Positions 40,923 through 50,797 of a stretch of 64,000 nt of DNA are shown in pieces. This stretch comes from Planococcus sp. ISL-110 (GTDB lineage: Bacteria; Bacillota; Bacilli; Bacillales_A; Planococcaceae), in the NCBI RefSeq assembly GCF_018613575.1, contig NZ_JAGGPX010000004.1, forward strand, positions 62,001 to 126,000, read 5' to 3'. The notes below the pieces were generated by a model, which saw only the letters and a list, made by a program, of their open reading frames with translations, was not told the DNA's origin and did no database searches. The position numbers were made by a program, and so were the translations under genes. The stretch's first letter is position 1. Each line of letters opens with the position of its first letter.

Positions 40923-42971
40923 TTATTCCACTTGTCTTTCCCAGTGGCGATGTGCCGTAATAGCTTCCAGGAAAGACGCCGTAAAACCTGTACCATCACC
41001 TGCAGTCACTACGCCGGGCTGGCTTTCAATCCCAGCTGCTTCGATCCATTGCTGGCCATCGTGTGTTGCACCAATCGGCTTGTAATGGTCGAATGCCTCC
41101 CCGATGTAGCGTGCTGCTTCTTTGGCGAATTTTCTGCTGACATCCGGCCCGCCCACTGCGTAAACTGCATCATAGAGAACAGGATCAGTTGTAGTGAACG
41201 TATGGTCAACCTTAATTTCTTTGCCGCTTGAGCTCTTCAGCTTGCCTTGCATTTCACTGACCACTTCATATTGCACGCCTTTTGCTTCGAGTCCTTCGAG
41301 AATCTTTAATACCTCAGCATCGTTAAAGCCTTTATCCGCCAACACGCCGACTTTGCGCGTAGCAGGAGACTTCACAGTATTGTCCAGGCTCAAGGCCGGT
41401 GACGCTTTCGTCACATCAGAACCGCCGCTTGTTGGAGGGGTTACTCCGATATTTTCAGCAACTGCCTGCGCCATTTCCAGATTGACGTTGGTGAACATTT
41501 CGACAGCGCCTTCGCGAATCCATGTCTCCTGGCATTTTCCAAGCTCAAAACTGAAAGCCTCGATAATATGCTTACATTCCGGTTCTGTCATGCTATTCCA
41601 AAACATGGTCGCTTGCGAAAAGTGATCTTTAAAGCTTTCGCTGCGTGCACGCACTTTACGCCCTTCCATTTTCTCCTGATAATGAGAATACCCGCCGTCA
41701 GCCTCGCTTACAGGAGCCGGTGTACTATTCGTAAATGAACTCTTCTGATAGGAAACCCGCCCTTTATTGATTGTTTGGCGTCCGAAGCCGTCGCGCTGAT
41801 TGTTGTGGAACGGACAAACCGGCCGGTTGATCGGCAGTTCGTGGAAGTTCGGCCCATTCAAGCGGAGCAATTGTGTATCCGTATAAGAGAACAGACGACC
41901 TTGCAGCAAAGGGTCATTCGAGAAATCGATTCCCGGCACTACATGCCCAGGGTGGAAAGCCACCTGTTCTGTTTCCGCAAAGACATTGTCGACGTTGCGG
42001 TTCAAGGTCATTTTCCCGACAATCTGAATCGGGATCTCTTCCTGTGGCCATAGCTTCGTAGCATCCAACAAATCAAAGTCGAATTTATGCTCATCTTCCT
42101 CCGCGATGATCTGAACACCTAACTCCCACTCAGGAAAGTCTCCTTGCTCAATGGAATCGTACAGATCCCGACGATTGAAATCCGGATCTTTTCCGGCAAT
42201 TTTCTGTGCTTCGTCCCATACAAGCGAATGGGTCCCAAGCGTCGACTTCCAGTTGAATTTGACGAAATGCGATTTCCCTTCGGCATTGACGAAACGGAAT
42301 GCATGCACGCCGAAACCATCCATCATCCGGAAGCTGCGTGGAATTGCGCGATCAGACATCAGCCACATCATCATGTGCGCGGTTTCCTGGTTGTTGATGA
42401 CAAAATCCCATAACGTGTCGTGGGCACTTGCGGCCTGCGGCATTTCATTATGCGGCTCAGGCTTTACGGCATGGACAAAGTCCGGAAACTTAATGGCATC
42501 TTGTATAAAAAACACCGGCATATTATTGCCAACCAAATCATAATTTCCTTCTTCCGTGTAAAACTTCGTGGAGAATCCGCGAACATCCCTTACCGTCTCA
42601 GCAGAGCCCTTGGATCCTGCTACAGTGGAAAAACGGACGAACACTGGCGTCTTTTTGCCTTTTTCCGATAGGAATTTAGCTTTTGTCAAATTCTCCAGCG
42701 ATTCATATGCCTCAAACACACCATGTGCTGCATATCCTCTTGCATGGACAACACGTTCAGGAATACGTTCATGGTCAAAATGGGTCATTTTTTCCCGAAA
42801 ATGAAAATCCTCCATCAAAGTGGGACCTCTTTCACCGGCTTTCAATGAAAATTCATCTTCAGCCATCTTCAGCCCCTGGTTAGTCGTCAGGCTTTTGCCG
42901 GAATCGTCTGTCCGATACTGCTCCAATTGCTCATCTTTGCTGTTTTCATTCACTTTGGGTTCTTTTGCCAT
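40923..42971 (-). CDS. katE: Clade-2 catalase (HPII/KatE type)
   Basis: 682 residues. Catalase core (about 20-500): [23 protein letters not shown] carries the distal histidine, [20 protein letters not shown] the distal asparagine, and the proximal tyrosine lies in the [12 protein letters not shown] region. The extra C-terminal part (about 540-680: [34 protein letters not shown]...AVYAVGG) is the DJ-1/GATase1-like domain that marks large-subunit catalases. It removes hydrogen peroxide. Sigma-B-like promoter at 43007-43031 agrees with KatE control in Bacillus. Confidence 0.95.
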   Translation of the reverse strand: MAKEPKVNENSKDEQLEQYRTDDSGKSLTTNQGLKMAEDEFSLKAGERGPTLMEDFHFREKMTHFDHERIPERVVHARGYAAHGVFEAYESLENLTKAKFLSEKGKKTPVFVRFSTVAGSKGSAETVRDVRGFSTKFYTEEGNYDLVGNNMPVFFIQDAIKFPDFVHAVKPEPHNEMPQAASAHDTLWDFVINNQETAHMMMWLMSDRAIPRSFRMMDGFGVHAFRFVNAEGKSHFVKFNWKSTLGTHSLVWDEAQKIAGKDPDFNRRDLYDSIEQGDFPEWELGVQIIAEEDEHKFDFDLLDATKLWPQEEIPIQIVGKMTLNRNVDNVFAETEQVAFHPGHVVPGIDFSNDPLLQGRLFSYTDTQLLRLNGPNFHELPINRPVCPFHNNQRDGFGRQTINKGRVSYQKSSFTNSTPAPVSEADGGYSHYQEKMEGRKVRARSESFKDHFSQATMFWNSMTEPECKHIIEAFSFELGKCQETWIREGAVEMFTNVNLEMAQAVAENIGVTPPTSGGSDVTKASPALSLDNTVKSPATRKVGVLADKGFNDAEVLKILEGLEAKGVQYEVVSEMQGKLKSSSGKEIKVDHTFTTTDPVLYDAVYAVGGPDVSRKFAKEAARYIGEAFDHYKPIGATHDGQQWIEAAGIESQPGVVTAGDGTGFTASFLEAITAHRHWERQVE

Positions 42972-43006
42972 TTCGCCACTCCTTCAGTTTTTTTATTCTT
43001 TCTCCT

Positions 43007-43031
43007 ATTCCCCTGTTTTCTTTTATAAAAC
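43007..43031 (-). promoter_or_regulatory. Sigma-B-like promoter of katE
   Basis: Minus strand GTTTTA (43026-43031), 13 bases, GGGAAT (43007-43012). Confidence 0.7.
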
Positions 43032-43055
43032 ACATTGCTGTCTGTCTAACTTCAT

Positions 43056-43095
43056 CAAAAAACCCCGTAAGCTAATTAAAGCCCACGGGGGTTGG
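43056..43095 (-). terminator. Terminator of the glutaminase gene
   Basis: AACCCC-CGTGGGC...; leftward AACCCCCGT pairs with ACGGGGTT across a loop and T6 follows. Confidence 0.75.
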
Positions 43096-43096
43096 A

Positions 43097-44068
43097 TTAA
43101 AAAATACTTAAATCCCATTCTTTCGAAATTTGCCGCAGCATCATCGTGCCTGCTGCACTGTTTCCTTGCACATCAATGGCCGGACCGTAGACACCAATGC
43201 CCGCTCCTGCTCGAAATTCATACGTTTGCGAATGGAGCTTCGGCGGCACAGCGGCCATAATGCCGCCTGCCACGCCACTTTTCGCCGGTATGCCCACATG
43301 CGCGGCAAAGTTTCCGGACGAATTGTACATGCCGCATGTCACCATAAGAACTTTTGCAACCTGTGCGATTTCTTCAGAGAAATGCTTTACTTTCGTGATC
43401 GGATTAAACCCATCATAGGCAATGATCAAGCCGATTAATGCCAAATCCTTCGTGCTCACTTTAATCGAGCATTGACGAATGTAAATATCCAATGCTTCCT
43501 CCACTTCGAGTTCCAGGAACTTCGCTTCCTTCAAATAATAAGCCAGTGCGCGGTTGCGGTGGGAAGATTGCCATTCCGAATCGTATACCTCTTTATCAAG
43601 TTCAAGCGGGTGGCCAACCAGTTCTTCCAGAAAATGCAGCAGGAATTCGTATTTTTTCTGGCTGGTCTGCCCTGGCAACAAAGCCGAGATGGTAATCGCT
43701 CCCGCATTGATAAAGGGATTGAATGGCTTGTTCGGCCGATGGATTTCAAATGGAATAATCGAATTGAATGCTTCTCCGGTCGGTTCTACATCCACTCTCT
43801 CCAACACAAATTCCAAGCCATAATGACTGCTCAATGCGATGAATGTCAATGCTTTTGAAATGCTTTGCAGAGTGAATTCCTTAGTTGTATCTCCTGCGCA
43901 ATAATAGTTTCCTTCATCATCGACCATACAGATTCCAAGCTGGCTCGGATCCTCTTTTCCCAGTGCCGGTATATATTGTGCGGTCGTTCCTAATACGGCA
44001 TGGCCTTTATTATCTTTAACCCAAGCCTCTAACTGCTCCTGAATGCGCGGATTGCTGTGCAATGTCAT
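43097..44068 (-). CDS. glsA: Glutaminase
   Basis: 323 residues, serine-dependent beta-lactamase-like glutaminase family; converts glutamine to glutamate and ammonia. Catalytic SxxK in LQSISKALTFIAL (about 67-79), INAGAITISALLPG (about 117-130), Y and K region in DLALIGLIIAYDGFNP, and GIPAKSGVAGGIMAAVPP with the conserved substrate-binding loop. Length is normal. AGGAGGG precedes the ATG. Monocistronic. Confidence 0.93.
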   Translation of the reverse strand: MTLHSNPRIQEQLEAWVKDNKGHAVLGTTAQYIPALGKEDPSQLGICMVDDEGNYYCAGDTTKEFTLQSISKALTFIALSSHYGLEFVLERVDVEPTGEAFNSIIPFEIHRPNKPFNPFINAGAITISALLPGQTSQKKYEFLLHFLEELVGHPLELDKEVYDSEWQSSHRNRALAYYLKEAKFLELEVEEALDIYIRQCSIKVSTKDLALIGLIIAYDGFNPITKVKHFSEEIAQVAKVLMVTCGMYNSSGNFAAHVGIPAKSGVAGGIMAAVPPKLHSQTYEFRAGAGIGVYGPAIDVQGNSAAGTMMLRQISKEWDLSIF

Positions 44069-44202
44069 CCCTCCTTAAACTTCTTTTCCTCTATCATGAA
44101 TGAAACCAGTTGCCTTTGTCAAAAACTCACGCCGCCTTTTAAGAAGAGAAATTACAATCATTGGAGGGTTCTCAGAATATAGACGACTATAATGACTGGA
44201 TA

Positions 44203-44232
44203 AAAAACCTTCCCTTTGTTCAGGGAAGGTTC
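44203..44232. terminator. Terminator of the MhqD-like gene
   Basis: AACCTTCCCT-TTGTTC-AGGGAAGGTT with T6 leftward. The 130 bases between this and glsA hold no gene. Confidence 0.9.
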
Positions 44233-44235
44233 GTC

Positions 44236-44841
44236 TTATAGTTTGTCGTACCAGTCTTTGGCGGCTTCCACTTCGGGCATTGTCAATTGATGGCCGAAAT
44301 CTTCCCAATGCAGATCAACTGTGGCGCCAGCATCTTTCAACAGCTTTTCAAGATCTGTCGATTCTTCTGCCGCGCAGATTGGGTCGTTGGTCCCTGCTGC
44401 AATGAATACTGGAATGCCTGTTAAATCAGGCAAATTTGTTTCGCGGTTCGGCACCATCGGATGGTGCAGACATGCTCCTTTTAGTGAATCCGAGTAAGTG
44501 AACAGCAAATTGGCGGCAATATTGGCGCCATTTGAATAGCCGATTGCGATGACATTTTTGCGGTCAAACCCATGCTCTTCAGCCGCCTGGCCAATAAATT
44601 CATGCAACTCTTCTGTACGGATTTTCAAATCTTCCATATCGAATACACCTTCAGATAAGCGTTTAAAAAAACGCGGCATGCCATTTTCCGAAACGTTTCC
44701 GCGAACGCTTAAGACAGATGCCTCCGGATCGACGTGGGCAGCAATAGCTAATAGATCGTTTTCATTTCCGCCTGTTCCATGCAGCATAAGGAAAGTCGGT
44801 TTGGCAGGATTGGTGCCTTGCTGAAAAATATGTTTCATCAT
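44236..44841 (-). CDS. mhqD: MhqD-like carboxylesterase/hydrolase
   Basis: 201 residues, phospholipase/carboxylesterase alpha/beta hydrolase. LMLHGTGGNENDLL (oxyanion hole, about 17-30), nucleophile serine in AIGYSNGANIA (about S117), acid in AAGTNDPICAAEES, histidine in EDFGHQLTMPE. It closely resembles MhqD (YodD) of Bacillus as I remember it, a hydrolase of the quinone-stress regulon. The ATG at 44841 has GGAGG six bases upstream. An MhqR-type operator at 44997-45014 supports the assignment. Confidence 0.82.
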   Translation of the reverse strand: MMKHIFQQGTNPAKPTFLMLHGTGGNENDLLAIAAHVDPEASVLSVRGNVSENGMPRFFKRLSEGVFDMEDLKIRTEELHEFIGQAAEEHGFDRKNVIAIGYSNGANIAANLLFTYSDSLKGACLHHPMVPNRETNLPDLTGIPVFIAAGTNDPICAAEESTDLEKLLKDAGATVDLHWEDFGHQLTMPEVEAAKDWYDKL

Positions 44842-44996
44842 TAATAACCTCCAATTGTAATATAGATAAATTGACTTTAAGAGCGTACTTTTCCAAACTG
44901 CTTTGGGCATAACTCTTGGACGCGCCGGCGCTGAATGGATTTATTCTACTTGAGTAAGCTGTTCAGACCGTTCCCCAATTTATCAAAAAAGAAACT

Positions 44997-45014
44997 TATC
45001 TCGAATTCAAGATA
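44997..45014. promoter_or_regulatory. MhqR-type operator
   Basis: TATCTCGAATTCAAGATA differs at one position from a perfect palindrome and matches the MhqR-box form tATCTcgaAtTCgAGATa remembered from Bacillus. It lies 156 bases upstream of the MhqD-like start codon. Confidence 0.72.
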
Positions 45015-45044
45015 ATAATAACATAGATTTTCAATTCCTCCAAT

Positions 45045-45083
45045 AGAAAAGGTCCATGGCACAGATGTGCACGGACCTTTTGA
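45045..45083 (-). terminator. Terminator of hslO
   Basis: AAAAGGTCCGTGCAC/GTGC.ATGGACCTTTT hairpin with T4-5 leftward. Confidence 0.85.
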
Positions 45084-45088
45084 TCGTA

Positions 45089-45967
45089 TTATACTTGTGG
45101 AGCCAACATATCCTCCAGGTTTTCTTTTGAGAACAAGTAGTTTTCGTTGCAGAAATGACATTGTGCTTCTGCTTTTCCATCCGTAACGATCATATCTTCA
45201 ATTTCAGCAGATCCAAGGCTTTGAATGGCTCTGGAAATACGGTCTCTGGAGCATTGGCATTGAAACTGAACAGGCATTTCATCAAGCACATTGACGTTGC
45301 CGATGCCCAATACTTCGTTTAGGATATCTTCCGGCGTCAAACCTTGGCGAACCATATTGGAAATGGTCGGAATGACTTTTAAACGCTCTTCGATTTCCAC
45401 AATAATTTTTTCTTCAGTTCCAGGCAGCAATTGAATAATAAATCCACCAGAAGCCTGAATGGTGTTATCAGGATTAACGATGACCCCAACACCTACAGAA
45501 GAAGGAATTTGTTCAGATGTCACAATGTAATGAGTAAAATCGTCCCCTAATTCACCCGATACTAAAGGAACCTGTCCTACAAATGGTTGAAGCAGTCCGA
45601 TGTCTTTCGATACCGACAATGTCCCTTCCGTACCAACAGCTCTTTTGACATCAAGCTTGCCCTGCTCGTTCAAATCGAAATGGGTTAGAGGATTTGTTAC
45701 GTATCCGCGCACTCCGCCTTTAGCGTTTGCATCTACTAAGATGGTTCCAATCGGGCCTCCCCCGTTGATGCGGATTGTCAGTTTTTCTTCGCCTTTCATC
45801 ATGGCACCGAGCATAACGCTGGCTGTCATGGAACGACCAAGTGCAGCTGACGCAGTCGGCCAGGTGTAATGGCGACGCTGAGCTTCTCCTACAGTTTCTG
45901 TCGTCCGCGCAGCGTAGGCGCGCACTTGTCCATCATAGGCTAAAGCTCTTACTAAATAATCGTCCAT
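45089..45967 (-). CDS. hslO: Redox-regulated chaperone Hsp33
   Basis: 292 residues. N-terminal core begins [46 protein letters not shown] and [17 protein letters not shown] follow. The C-terminal zinc switch has FQCQCSRDR (CxC) and [10 protein letters not shown] (CxxC), four cysteines that bind zinc when reduced and form disulfides on oxidation. It holds unfolding proteins under oxidative heat stress. Monocistronic; TTCCTCTC complement before the ATG gives GAGAGGAA. Confidence 0.95.
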   Translation of the reverse strand: MDDYLVRALAYDGQVRAYAARTTETVGEAQRRHYTWPTASAALGRSMTASVMLGAMMKGEEKLTIRINGGGPIGTILVDANAKGGVRGYVTNPLTHFDLNEQGKLDVKRAVGTEGTLSVSKDIGLLQPFVGQVPLVSGELGDDFTHYIVTSEQIPSSVGVGVIVNPDNTIQASGGFIIQLLPGTEEKIIVEIEERLKVIPTISNMVRQGLTPEDILNEVLGIGNVNVLDEMPVQFQCQCSRDRISRAIQSLGSAEIEDMIVTDGKAEAQCHFCNENYLFSKENLEDMLAPQV

Positions 45968-45995
45968 TTTATTCTTCCTCTCTATTTCAAGCGTT

Positions 45996-46220
45996 TTAGA
46001 TTTGGTTGGTTTGTTTTTTCATACGTAATTTGTCAGGAGTAACGTCATCACCCAGCGGATCGATGACAGTCATGCTTGTCACAGTCGATTCCACTTGGCC
46101 GCGGATTGACCGCAAATAGTCTTCACGCAATACTTGGCGCTCTACTTTCTCAGCATTCGTCAGCCCTTCTTCACGTGCTTTTTTTGCTAATTGGTTGATG
46201 CGCGGTAAAATCCCAAGCAT
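45996..46220 (-). CDS. DUF896 (YnzC-like) protein
   Basis: 74 residues: [66 protein letters not shown] is the complete UPF0291/DUF896 pattern, a small two-helix protein with a tail. Function unknown; YnzC is linked to the SOS-regulated yneA region in Bacillus, which is not present here. Lies between an Rrf2 gene and hslO, all leftward. Confidence 0.9.
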   Translation of the reverse strand: MLGILPRINQLAKKAREEGLTNAEKVERQVLREDYLRSIRGQVESTVTSMTVIDPLGDDVTPDKLRMKKQTNQI

Positions 46221-46239
46221 ACTTTCCCTCTTTTCATCT

Positions 46240-46716
46240 TTACCTGACTAACTTTTGAGACAGCCACTCGGTCAATTTTCTGGTTTTTTCCTGAAACCGC
46301 TCTTCTTTCATTTTTTCAGAAAGCAGGGCAATCGTTTCCTGTTCCATCCGGGAACGCCAGGCAGTTTCCGCCTCGAGCATTAAATCCGTCAGCAGACAGC
46401 ACCGCTCCGGCTCCTCCAGTTCCAATAGGTCTCCCAATACTCCACTTGAAGAATACAGCGATTGCTGGCCTTCAATTGCTATATATATATCAAACACACT
46501 GATGTCTTCTGGTTTTTTATTGAGTTTAAATCCACCTTTAACTCCCGATACAGAAGTGATCAAGCCTGCACTGACCAGCTTTCTTAACAGCTTCTGAAAA
46601 TATGTCGGGGAAGTGCCGAGTTGCTGGCTGATGGCTTCTCCGGGAAGCACGGCTTTGTCCGGCAGCATGTTCAATAAAAGAATGGCATACACCGATTGTT
46701 CTACACCTGGTTTCAT
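46240..46716 (-). CDS. Rrf2-family transcriptional regulator
   Basis: About 158 residues. Winged HTH: MKPGVEQSVYAILLLNMLPDKAVLPGEAISQQLGTSPTYFQKLLRKLVSAGLITSVSGVKGGFKLNKKPEDISVFDIYIAIEG. The three-cysteine iron-sulfur signature of IscR/NsrR is absent; only CC in ERCCLLTDL is present, so this is a different Rrf2 branch (YwnA/YwgB-like). The start is uncertain: ATG at 46716 has a weak site, and GTG codons at 46722 and 46731 are possible. Target unknown. Confidence 0.8.
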   Translation of the reverse strand: MKPGVEQSVYAILLLNMLPDKAVLPGEAISQQLGTSPTYFQKLLRKLVSAGLITSVSGVKGGFKLNKKPEDISVFDIYIAIEGQQSLYSSSGVLGDLLELEEPERCCLLTDLMLEAETAWRSRMEQETIALLSEKMKEERFQEKTRKLTEWLSQKLVR

Positions 46717-46945
46717 ATGCACCCAAATCACCCTCTTTCAATTACGGATAAAATTTATCCTCGTTATCCACATTAAACTACCTCGAATTAAAAGTAAATA
46801 ATTATGCTCGACCTCCTTGCTTCTTTGAGAAAGATGCTTGACTAGTGATAAGGAACGCTTCCGCCTGGAGTGAAGAACCGGTATGAAAACCCACGATTGT
46901 CGATTTATTCTTCTAAAAAAATAATTCTTTTGTCTACAAACTCAA

Positions 46946-46980
46946 AAAAGACCACCCGTATTGGATGGCCTTCTTTTTAT
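46946..46980 (-). terminator. Terminator of the chromate transporter pair
   Basis: Leftward GGCCATCC-AATACG-GGTGGTC followed by T6. The rest of 46732-46945 shows no gene. Confidence 0.78.
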
Positions 46981-47008
46981 CTACCGAAATACGGAAAAAC
47001 TGTAAAAG

Positions 47009-47542
47009 CTAAACGATTCCGGACAAAGCACCATAAGCAAGCGCCATTAAAATAACAAAAGCCGGATGGACTTTCCTGATTTCCAACAGCCAATAGCTGA
47101 CGACAATCAAGATCACCGTTTGCAGCGTGCCGGATGTATCAACAGAAGTCATGAAAAATTGCAGTGTCATGGCACCAAGCAATACAGCGATGACCGGACG
47201 GACAAGCTTTGTGATATTTTTGACTTTCGGCGAATCCTTGTATTTCAAAAGAGTCACCATCAAAAGGACCATCAGAATTAGAGACGGCGCCACTGAAGCG
47301 AATAAAGCGACAATCGACCCTAATATTCCACCTTCCATATAGCCGATATAACCCGCCATTTTGGTGGCGATCGGTCCTGGCAGTGCATTGCCCAATGCCA
47401 GAACTTCCCCAAATTCCTGAGTGGTCATCCAGCCATAGCGGTCCACCACTTCTTTTTCAACAAGTGGAATTGAAGCAGGCCCCCCGCCATAACCTAATAT
47501 ACCTGGGATAAAAAATGCTAAAAAAATGGACCAGTAAATCAT
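47009..47542 (-). CDS. Chromate transporter half, YwrA-like
   Basis: 177 residues, a single CHR domain: FLAFFIPGILGYGGGPASIPLVEKEVVDRYGWMT, ALGNALPGPIATKMAGYIGY, and about five membrane helices. It pairs with the homologous half encoded just upstream (four-base overlap ATGA); such short CHR proteins work as heteropairs. Known members export chromate; others may carry sulfate or other oxyanions. In Bacillus subtilis the same pair (ywrA-ywrB) neighbours ywrC and ywrD, as here. Confidence 0.85.
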   Translation of the reverse strand: MIYWSIFLAFFIPGILGYGGGPASIPLVEKEVVDRYGWMTTQEFGEVLALGNALPGPIATKMAGYIGYMEGGILGSIVALFASVAPSLILMVLLMVTLLKYKDSPKVKNITKLVRPVIAVLLGAMTLQFFMTSVDTSGTLQTVILIVVSYWLLEIRKVHPAFVILMALAYGALSGIV

Positions 47543-48078
47543 TTTGACCCTACCCCTTTCTTAAAGGAAGTTAAGGAGAGAATCAAAACACCCAATATGA
47601 CAATCGCCGGATGGATATTCAATAATTCCAGCAGGACGATGGCGATCGCTGTAAATAGGATGGCACGGCCAACCCCTAGAGCCTTGCCCGATTTTTGGAA
47701 GAAATCCCATGTCATCACTGCCAGCATGACGCCAACGACCGGCACCACTGCGGCCGACATGCTACTGACCCATGCAAGGTCTTTGTATTTTTGCAAAATC
47801 CCCAAAAGGATGATCATCATAACCACTGTTGGAACAACTGAAGCCGCCAATGCGATAAGGCAGCCCACCATCCCATTGACACGGTAGCCGATGTAGCCCG
47901 CCATTTTTGTGGCAATCGGGCCTGGCATGGTATTGCCCAAAGCTAGTGTGTCGCCAAACTCATCTTCCGTCATCCACTTGTAGTTGATTACGGCTTCACG
48001 ATGAAAAAGTGGAATAGCGGCAGGTCCGCCGCCGAATCCAAGAAGGCCGACACGGAAAAAAGCGAGAAAAAGATCCAT
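47539..48078 (-). CDS. Chromate transporter half, YwrB-like
   Basis: 179 residues from the ATG at 48078: MDLFLAFFRVGLLGFGGGPAAIPLFHREAVINYKWMT, ALGNTMPGPIATKMAGYIGY and several membrane helices. The open frame extends to 48342 but that part is antisense-like to gamma-glutamyltransferase and very arginine-rich, so it is not coding. No good ribosome site precedes 48078, suggesting coupling with the upstream gene, whose stop is 53 bases away. Confidence 0.82.
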   Translation of the reverse strand: MDLFLAFFRVGLLGFGGGPAAIPLFHREAVINYKWMTEDEFGDTLALGNTMPGPIATKMAGYIGYRVNGMVGCLIALAASVVPTVVMMIILLGILQKYKDLAWVSSMSAAVVPVVGVMLAVMTWDFFQKSGKALGVGRAILFTAIAIVLLELLNIHPAIVILGVLILSLTSFKKGVGSK

Positions 48079-48131
48079 ATTAATTTTCAGGCTGGAATAT
48101 TTCCTTTTCTTTTTCTCTACTTTTCTAGCGC

Positions 48132-49736
48132 TTACCAAGCAGCCACCGCGCCGTCTGTGCGCGATTCGGTGCCTCCGGCCAATACGCCTGTCTCGGGGTT
48201 TCGCCAAATGATTTGGCCTCTCCCGAAACTGCCGCCATCTGTCGCGACTTGAATTTGATGGCCTTTGCGGGCTAAAGCCTGCGCCAGGTAGTTCGGGAAG
48301 TTGGGTTCTACGAGCACGGTTTTCCCTTCCATCCATTGCCATCTTGGCGCATCAAGCGCGGCTTGCGGATTCATTAAATAGTCAATGGTGTTGGTGACCA
48401 CCTGAAAATGGCCCTGCGGCTGCATGTACCCACCCATTACACCGAACGGCCCAACAGCTTTTCCGTCTTTTGTCAGGAATCCAGGGATGATGGTGTGGAA
48501 TGTCCGTTTTCCTCCTGCCAGCACATTCGGATGTTCAGGGTCCAAGGAGAAATCAGCTCCACGGTTCTGCAGGCCAATGCCGGTTTCCGGGATGACGATT
48601 CCTGAACCAAAGCCCATGTAATTGCTTTGGATGTAAGAAATCATATTGCCTTCTTCATCTGCTGCGGACAAATAAACCGTACCGCCTTTAGGCAATTCAT
48701 ATGGTTCCGGATCTGAAGCGGTTTCGCCGATGGTTTTAGCGCGGGCTGCGGCATATTCTTCAGACAGAAGATGTTCTGTGCTGACCGGCATATTTTCCGG
48801 TTCTGTAATAAACGCCTTGCCATCTGTAAATGCCAGTTTCATCGCTTCAATCTGTTCGTGTAAAGTATCTACAGACTGCCATTTTGGCTGACCGAGCTCT
48901 TTGAAGATGTTCAACGCCATCAAAGCAACCAAACCCTGGCCATTGGGTGGGATTTCCCACACTTCATAGCCACGGTATTCTGCCGAGACAGGCTCAACCC
49001 ACTCGGGTTTGAATGCTTCCAAATCTTCTTTAGATAGGAATCCACCTTGTTTTTTCATAAAGGCATCGATTTTATCTGCAATCGCTCCTTCATAAAAAGA
49101 CCGTGCATCAGTTTGCCCGATTTCAATTAAAGTGCTGGCGTGGCCTGGGGATGACCACATTTCTCCCACTTCGGGTGCTCGGCCATTCGGCGCGAAAGTA
49201 TCAAACCACCCTTGGTATTCTTTGCCAGTAAATGTAGTTTTGTATTTAGCATAGGCGGCTTTCCAATATTTCCCGAGAATCGGCGTTAATGGATAGCCTT
49301 CTTCCGCATAACGGATTGCGGGCTTTAGTACATCAGCAAGCGACAACTTGCCAAACTTCTTCGATAGCTCTGCCCATGCAGCCGGTACGCCCGGAACCGT
49401 CACTGGCACTAAGCCAAATGTCGGCATTTTTTCAAATCCCAGCGATTTGACCGCTTCTGGAGAAATGCTTTTTGGCGCAGGACCAGAACTGTTCAGACCG
49501 TGCAGCTTGTCTTTGACCCAGACCAAGGCAAAGGCGTCTCCTCCAATGCCGTTTGAAGTCGGCTCGACGACGGTCAATGCCGCAGCGGTTGCAATAGCCG
49601 CATCAATGGCATTACCGCCATTTTGCATGACTTCAATGCCAGCCTGTGCCGCCAGTGGCTGAGAAGTGGCTACCATTCCTTTTTTTGAAAATACTGTATG
49701 GCGCTGTGATGCAAACGGATTGTGTAAATAGTCCAT
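48132..49736 (-). CDS. Gamma-glutamyltransferase (YwrD-like)
   Basis: 534 residues from the ATG at 49736 (GGAGGAA upstream). No signal peptide: it starts MDYLHNPFASQRHTVFSKKGMVATSQPLAAQAG. The self-cleavage site and nucleophile threonine are in PKGGTVYLSAADEEGNMISYIQSNYMGFGSGIV (about T355). GNAIDAAIATAAALTVVEPTSNGIGGD is typical. It cleaves gamma-glutamyl bonds, for example in glutathione or gamma-glutamyl peptides, probably inside the cell. It follows five genes of an oligopeptide ABC transporter in the same direction, suggesting uptake and breakdown of one substrate class. Confidence 0.9.
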   Translation of the reverse strand: MDYLHNPFASQRHTVFSKKGMVATSQPLAAQAGIEVMQNGGNAIDAAIATAAALTVVEPTSNGIGGDAFALVWVKDKLHGLNSSGPAPKSISPEAVKSLGFEKMPTFGLVPVTVPGVPAAWAELSKKFGKLSLADVLKPAIRYAEEGYPLTPILGKYWKAAYAKYKTTFTGKEYQGWFDTFAPNGRAPEVGEMWSSPGHASTLIEIGQTDARSFYEGAIADKIDAFMKKQGGFLSKEDLEAFKPEWVEPVSAEYRGYEVWEIPPNGQGLVALMALNIFKELGQPKWQSVDTLHEQIEAMKLAFTDGKAFITEPENMPVSTEHLLSEEYAAARAKTIGETASDPEPYELPKGGTVYLSAADEEGNMISYIQSNYMGFGSGIVIPETGIGLQNRGADFSLDPEHPNVLAGGKRTFHTIIPGFLTKDGKAVGPFGVMGGYMQPQGHFQVVTNTIDYLMNPQAALDAPRWQWMEGKTVLVEPNFPNYLAQALARKGHQIQVATDGGSFGRGQIIWRNPETGVLAGGTESRTDGAVAAW

Positions 49737-49798
49737 GAAAATTCCTCCTGTCAGTATAAAAGCCGGATACGGAAACACTTCCCGCATTCGGCTTATTG

Positions 49799-50797
49799 TT
49801 ATCCGGCAAAATGGCAAGCAGCAAAATGATCTTTTTCATGTTCAATAAATGCTGGTTTGTCCACTTTGCATAGCTCCTGTGCGATGGGACAACGAGTGTG
49901 GAAAGGGCATCCTGAAGGTGGATTTGACGGATTTGGCATATCTCCTACCAAACGCACCCGTTCCTTTTTCGCATTTACTGTCGGTCTCGGAATTGCGGAC
50001 AATAAAGCCTGAGTGTAAGGATGGAGTGGTTTCTTAAAGATATTGGAAACATCACTCATCTCTACAGTGTGCCCCAAATACATGACCAGTACACGATCAC
50101 AGAAATAACGGACCACTCCAAGATCATGCGAAATGAATAAATAAGACAGATTGTACTTTTCCTGCAACGTTTTCAATAACTTCAATATTTGTGCTTGTAC
50201 TGAAACATCCAACGCTGAAACGGCTTCATCACAAATGATAAACTGAGGATTTAAAGCGATTGCCCGGGCGATCCCAATCCGCTGCCGTTGCCCGCCACTG
50301 AACTCATGTGGATACCTGTCATAATGCTCCGGCTTTAATCCCACTTCCTTCAATAAATCCTCTACCGCATCCCTTCTCTCCTGCAAAGGCATGCTCGTGT
50401 GCATTTTAAAGACTTCATCCAGTGCATGTCCAATTCGCTGGCGCGGATTTAAAGAAGCGTAAGGATCTTGGAAAATCATCTGCATTTCTTTAACAAACTT
50501 CTTCTTCTCTTTTCGCTTTAAATCTTGAATCTCCTGCTTATTAAAGAAAATTTTTCCATCAGTCAGTTCTTCAAGTCCTAAAATAGTCCTGCCCAAAGTC
50601 GATTTTCCACATCCTGATTCTCCTACCACTCCGAGGCTTTCCCCTTTGTAGAGCTTCAGGGAAACGGATTCTACCGCTTTGACATTCCCTTTCACCCGCT
50701 TTAATATACCGGCTTTAATAGGGAAATATTTTTTTACACTGTCCAATTCCAATAAGATTTCAGACTTCAAGGGTGATTTTTCTTTGATTGACGTCAA
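49799..50797 (-). CDS. Oligopeptide ABC transporter ATP-binding protein (OppF/DppF)
   Basis: 332 residues, TTG start at 50797 with AGGAGG nine bases before it. Walker [10 protein letters not shown], signature FSGGQRQR, Walker B FIICDEAVSALD, and the C-terminal oligo_HPY extension with GDMPNPSNPPSGCPFHTRCPIAQELC (cysteines for the Fe-S-like loop). It overlaps the OppD gene by 38 bases. Together with OppD it powers peptide uptake. Confidence 0.92.
   Translation of the reverse strand: MTSIKEKSPLKSEILLELDSVKKYFPIKAGILKRVKGNVKAVESVSLKLYKGESLGVVGESGCGKSTLGRTILGLEELTDGKIFFNKQEIQDLKRKEKKKFVKEMQMIFQDPYASLNPRQRIGHALDEVFKMHTSMPLQERRDAVEDLLKEVGLKPEHYDRYPHEFSGGQRQRIGIARAIALNPQFIICDEAVSALDVSVQAQILKLLKTLQEKYNLSYLFISHDLGVVRYFCDRVLVMYLGHTVEMSDVSNIFKKPLHPYTQALLSAIPRPTVNAKKERVRLVGDMPNPSNPPSGCPFHTRCPIAQELCKVDKPAFIEHEKDHFAACHFAG

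Noticed and set aside
48079-48342. Arginine-rich extension of the YwrB-like protein
   Set aside because: It lies over the 3' end of the gamma-glutamyltransferase gene in another frame and has the composition of a shadow frame.
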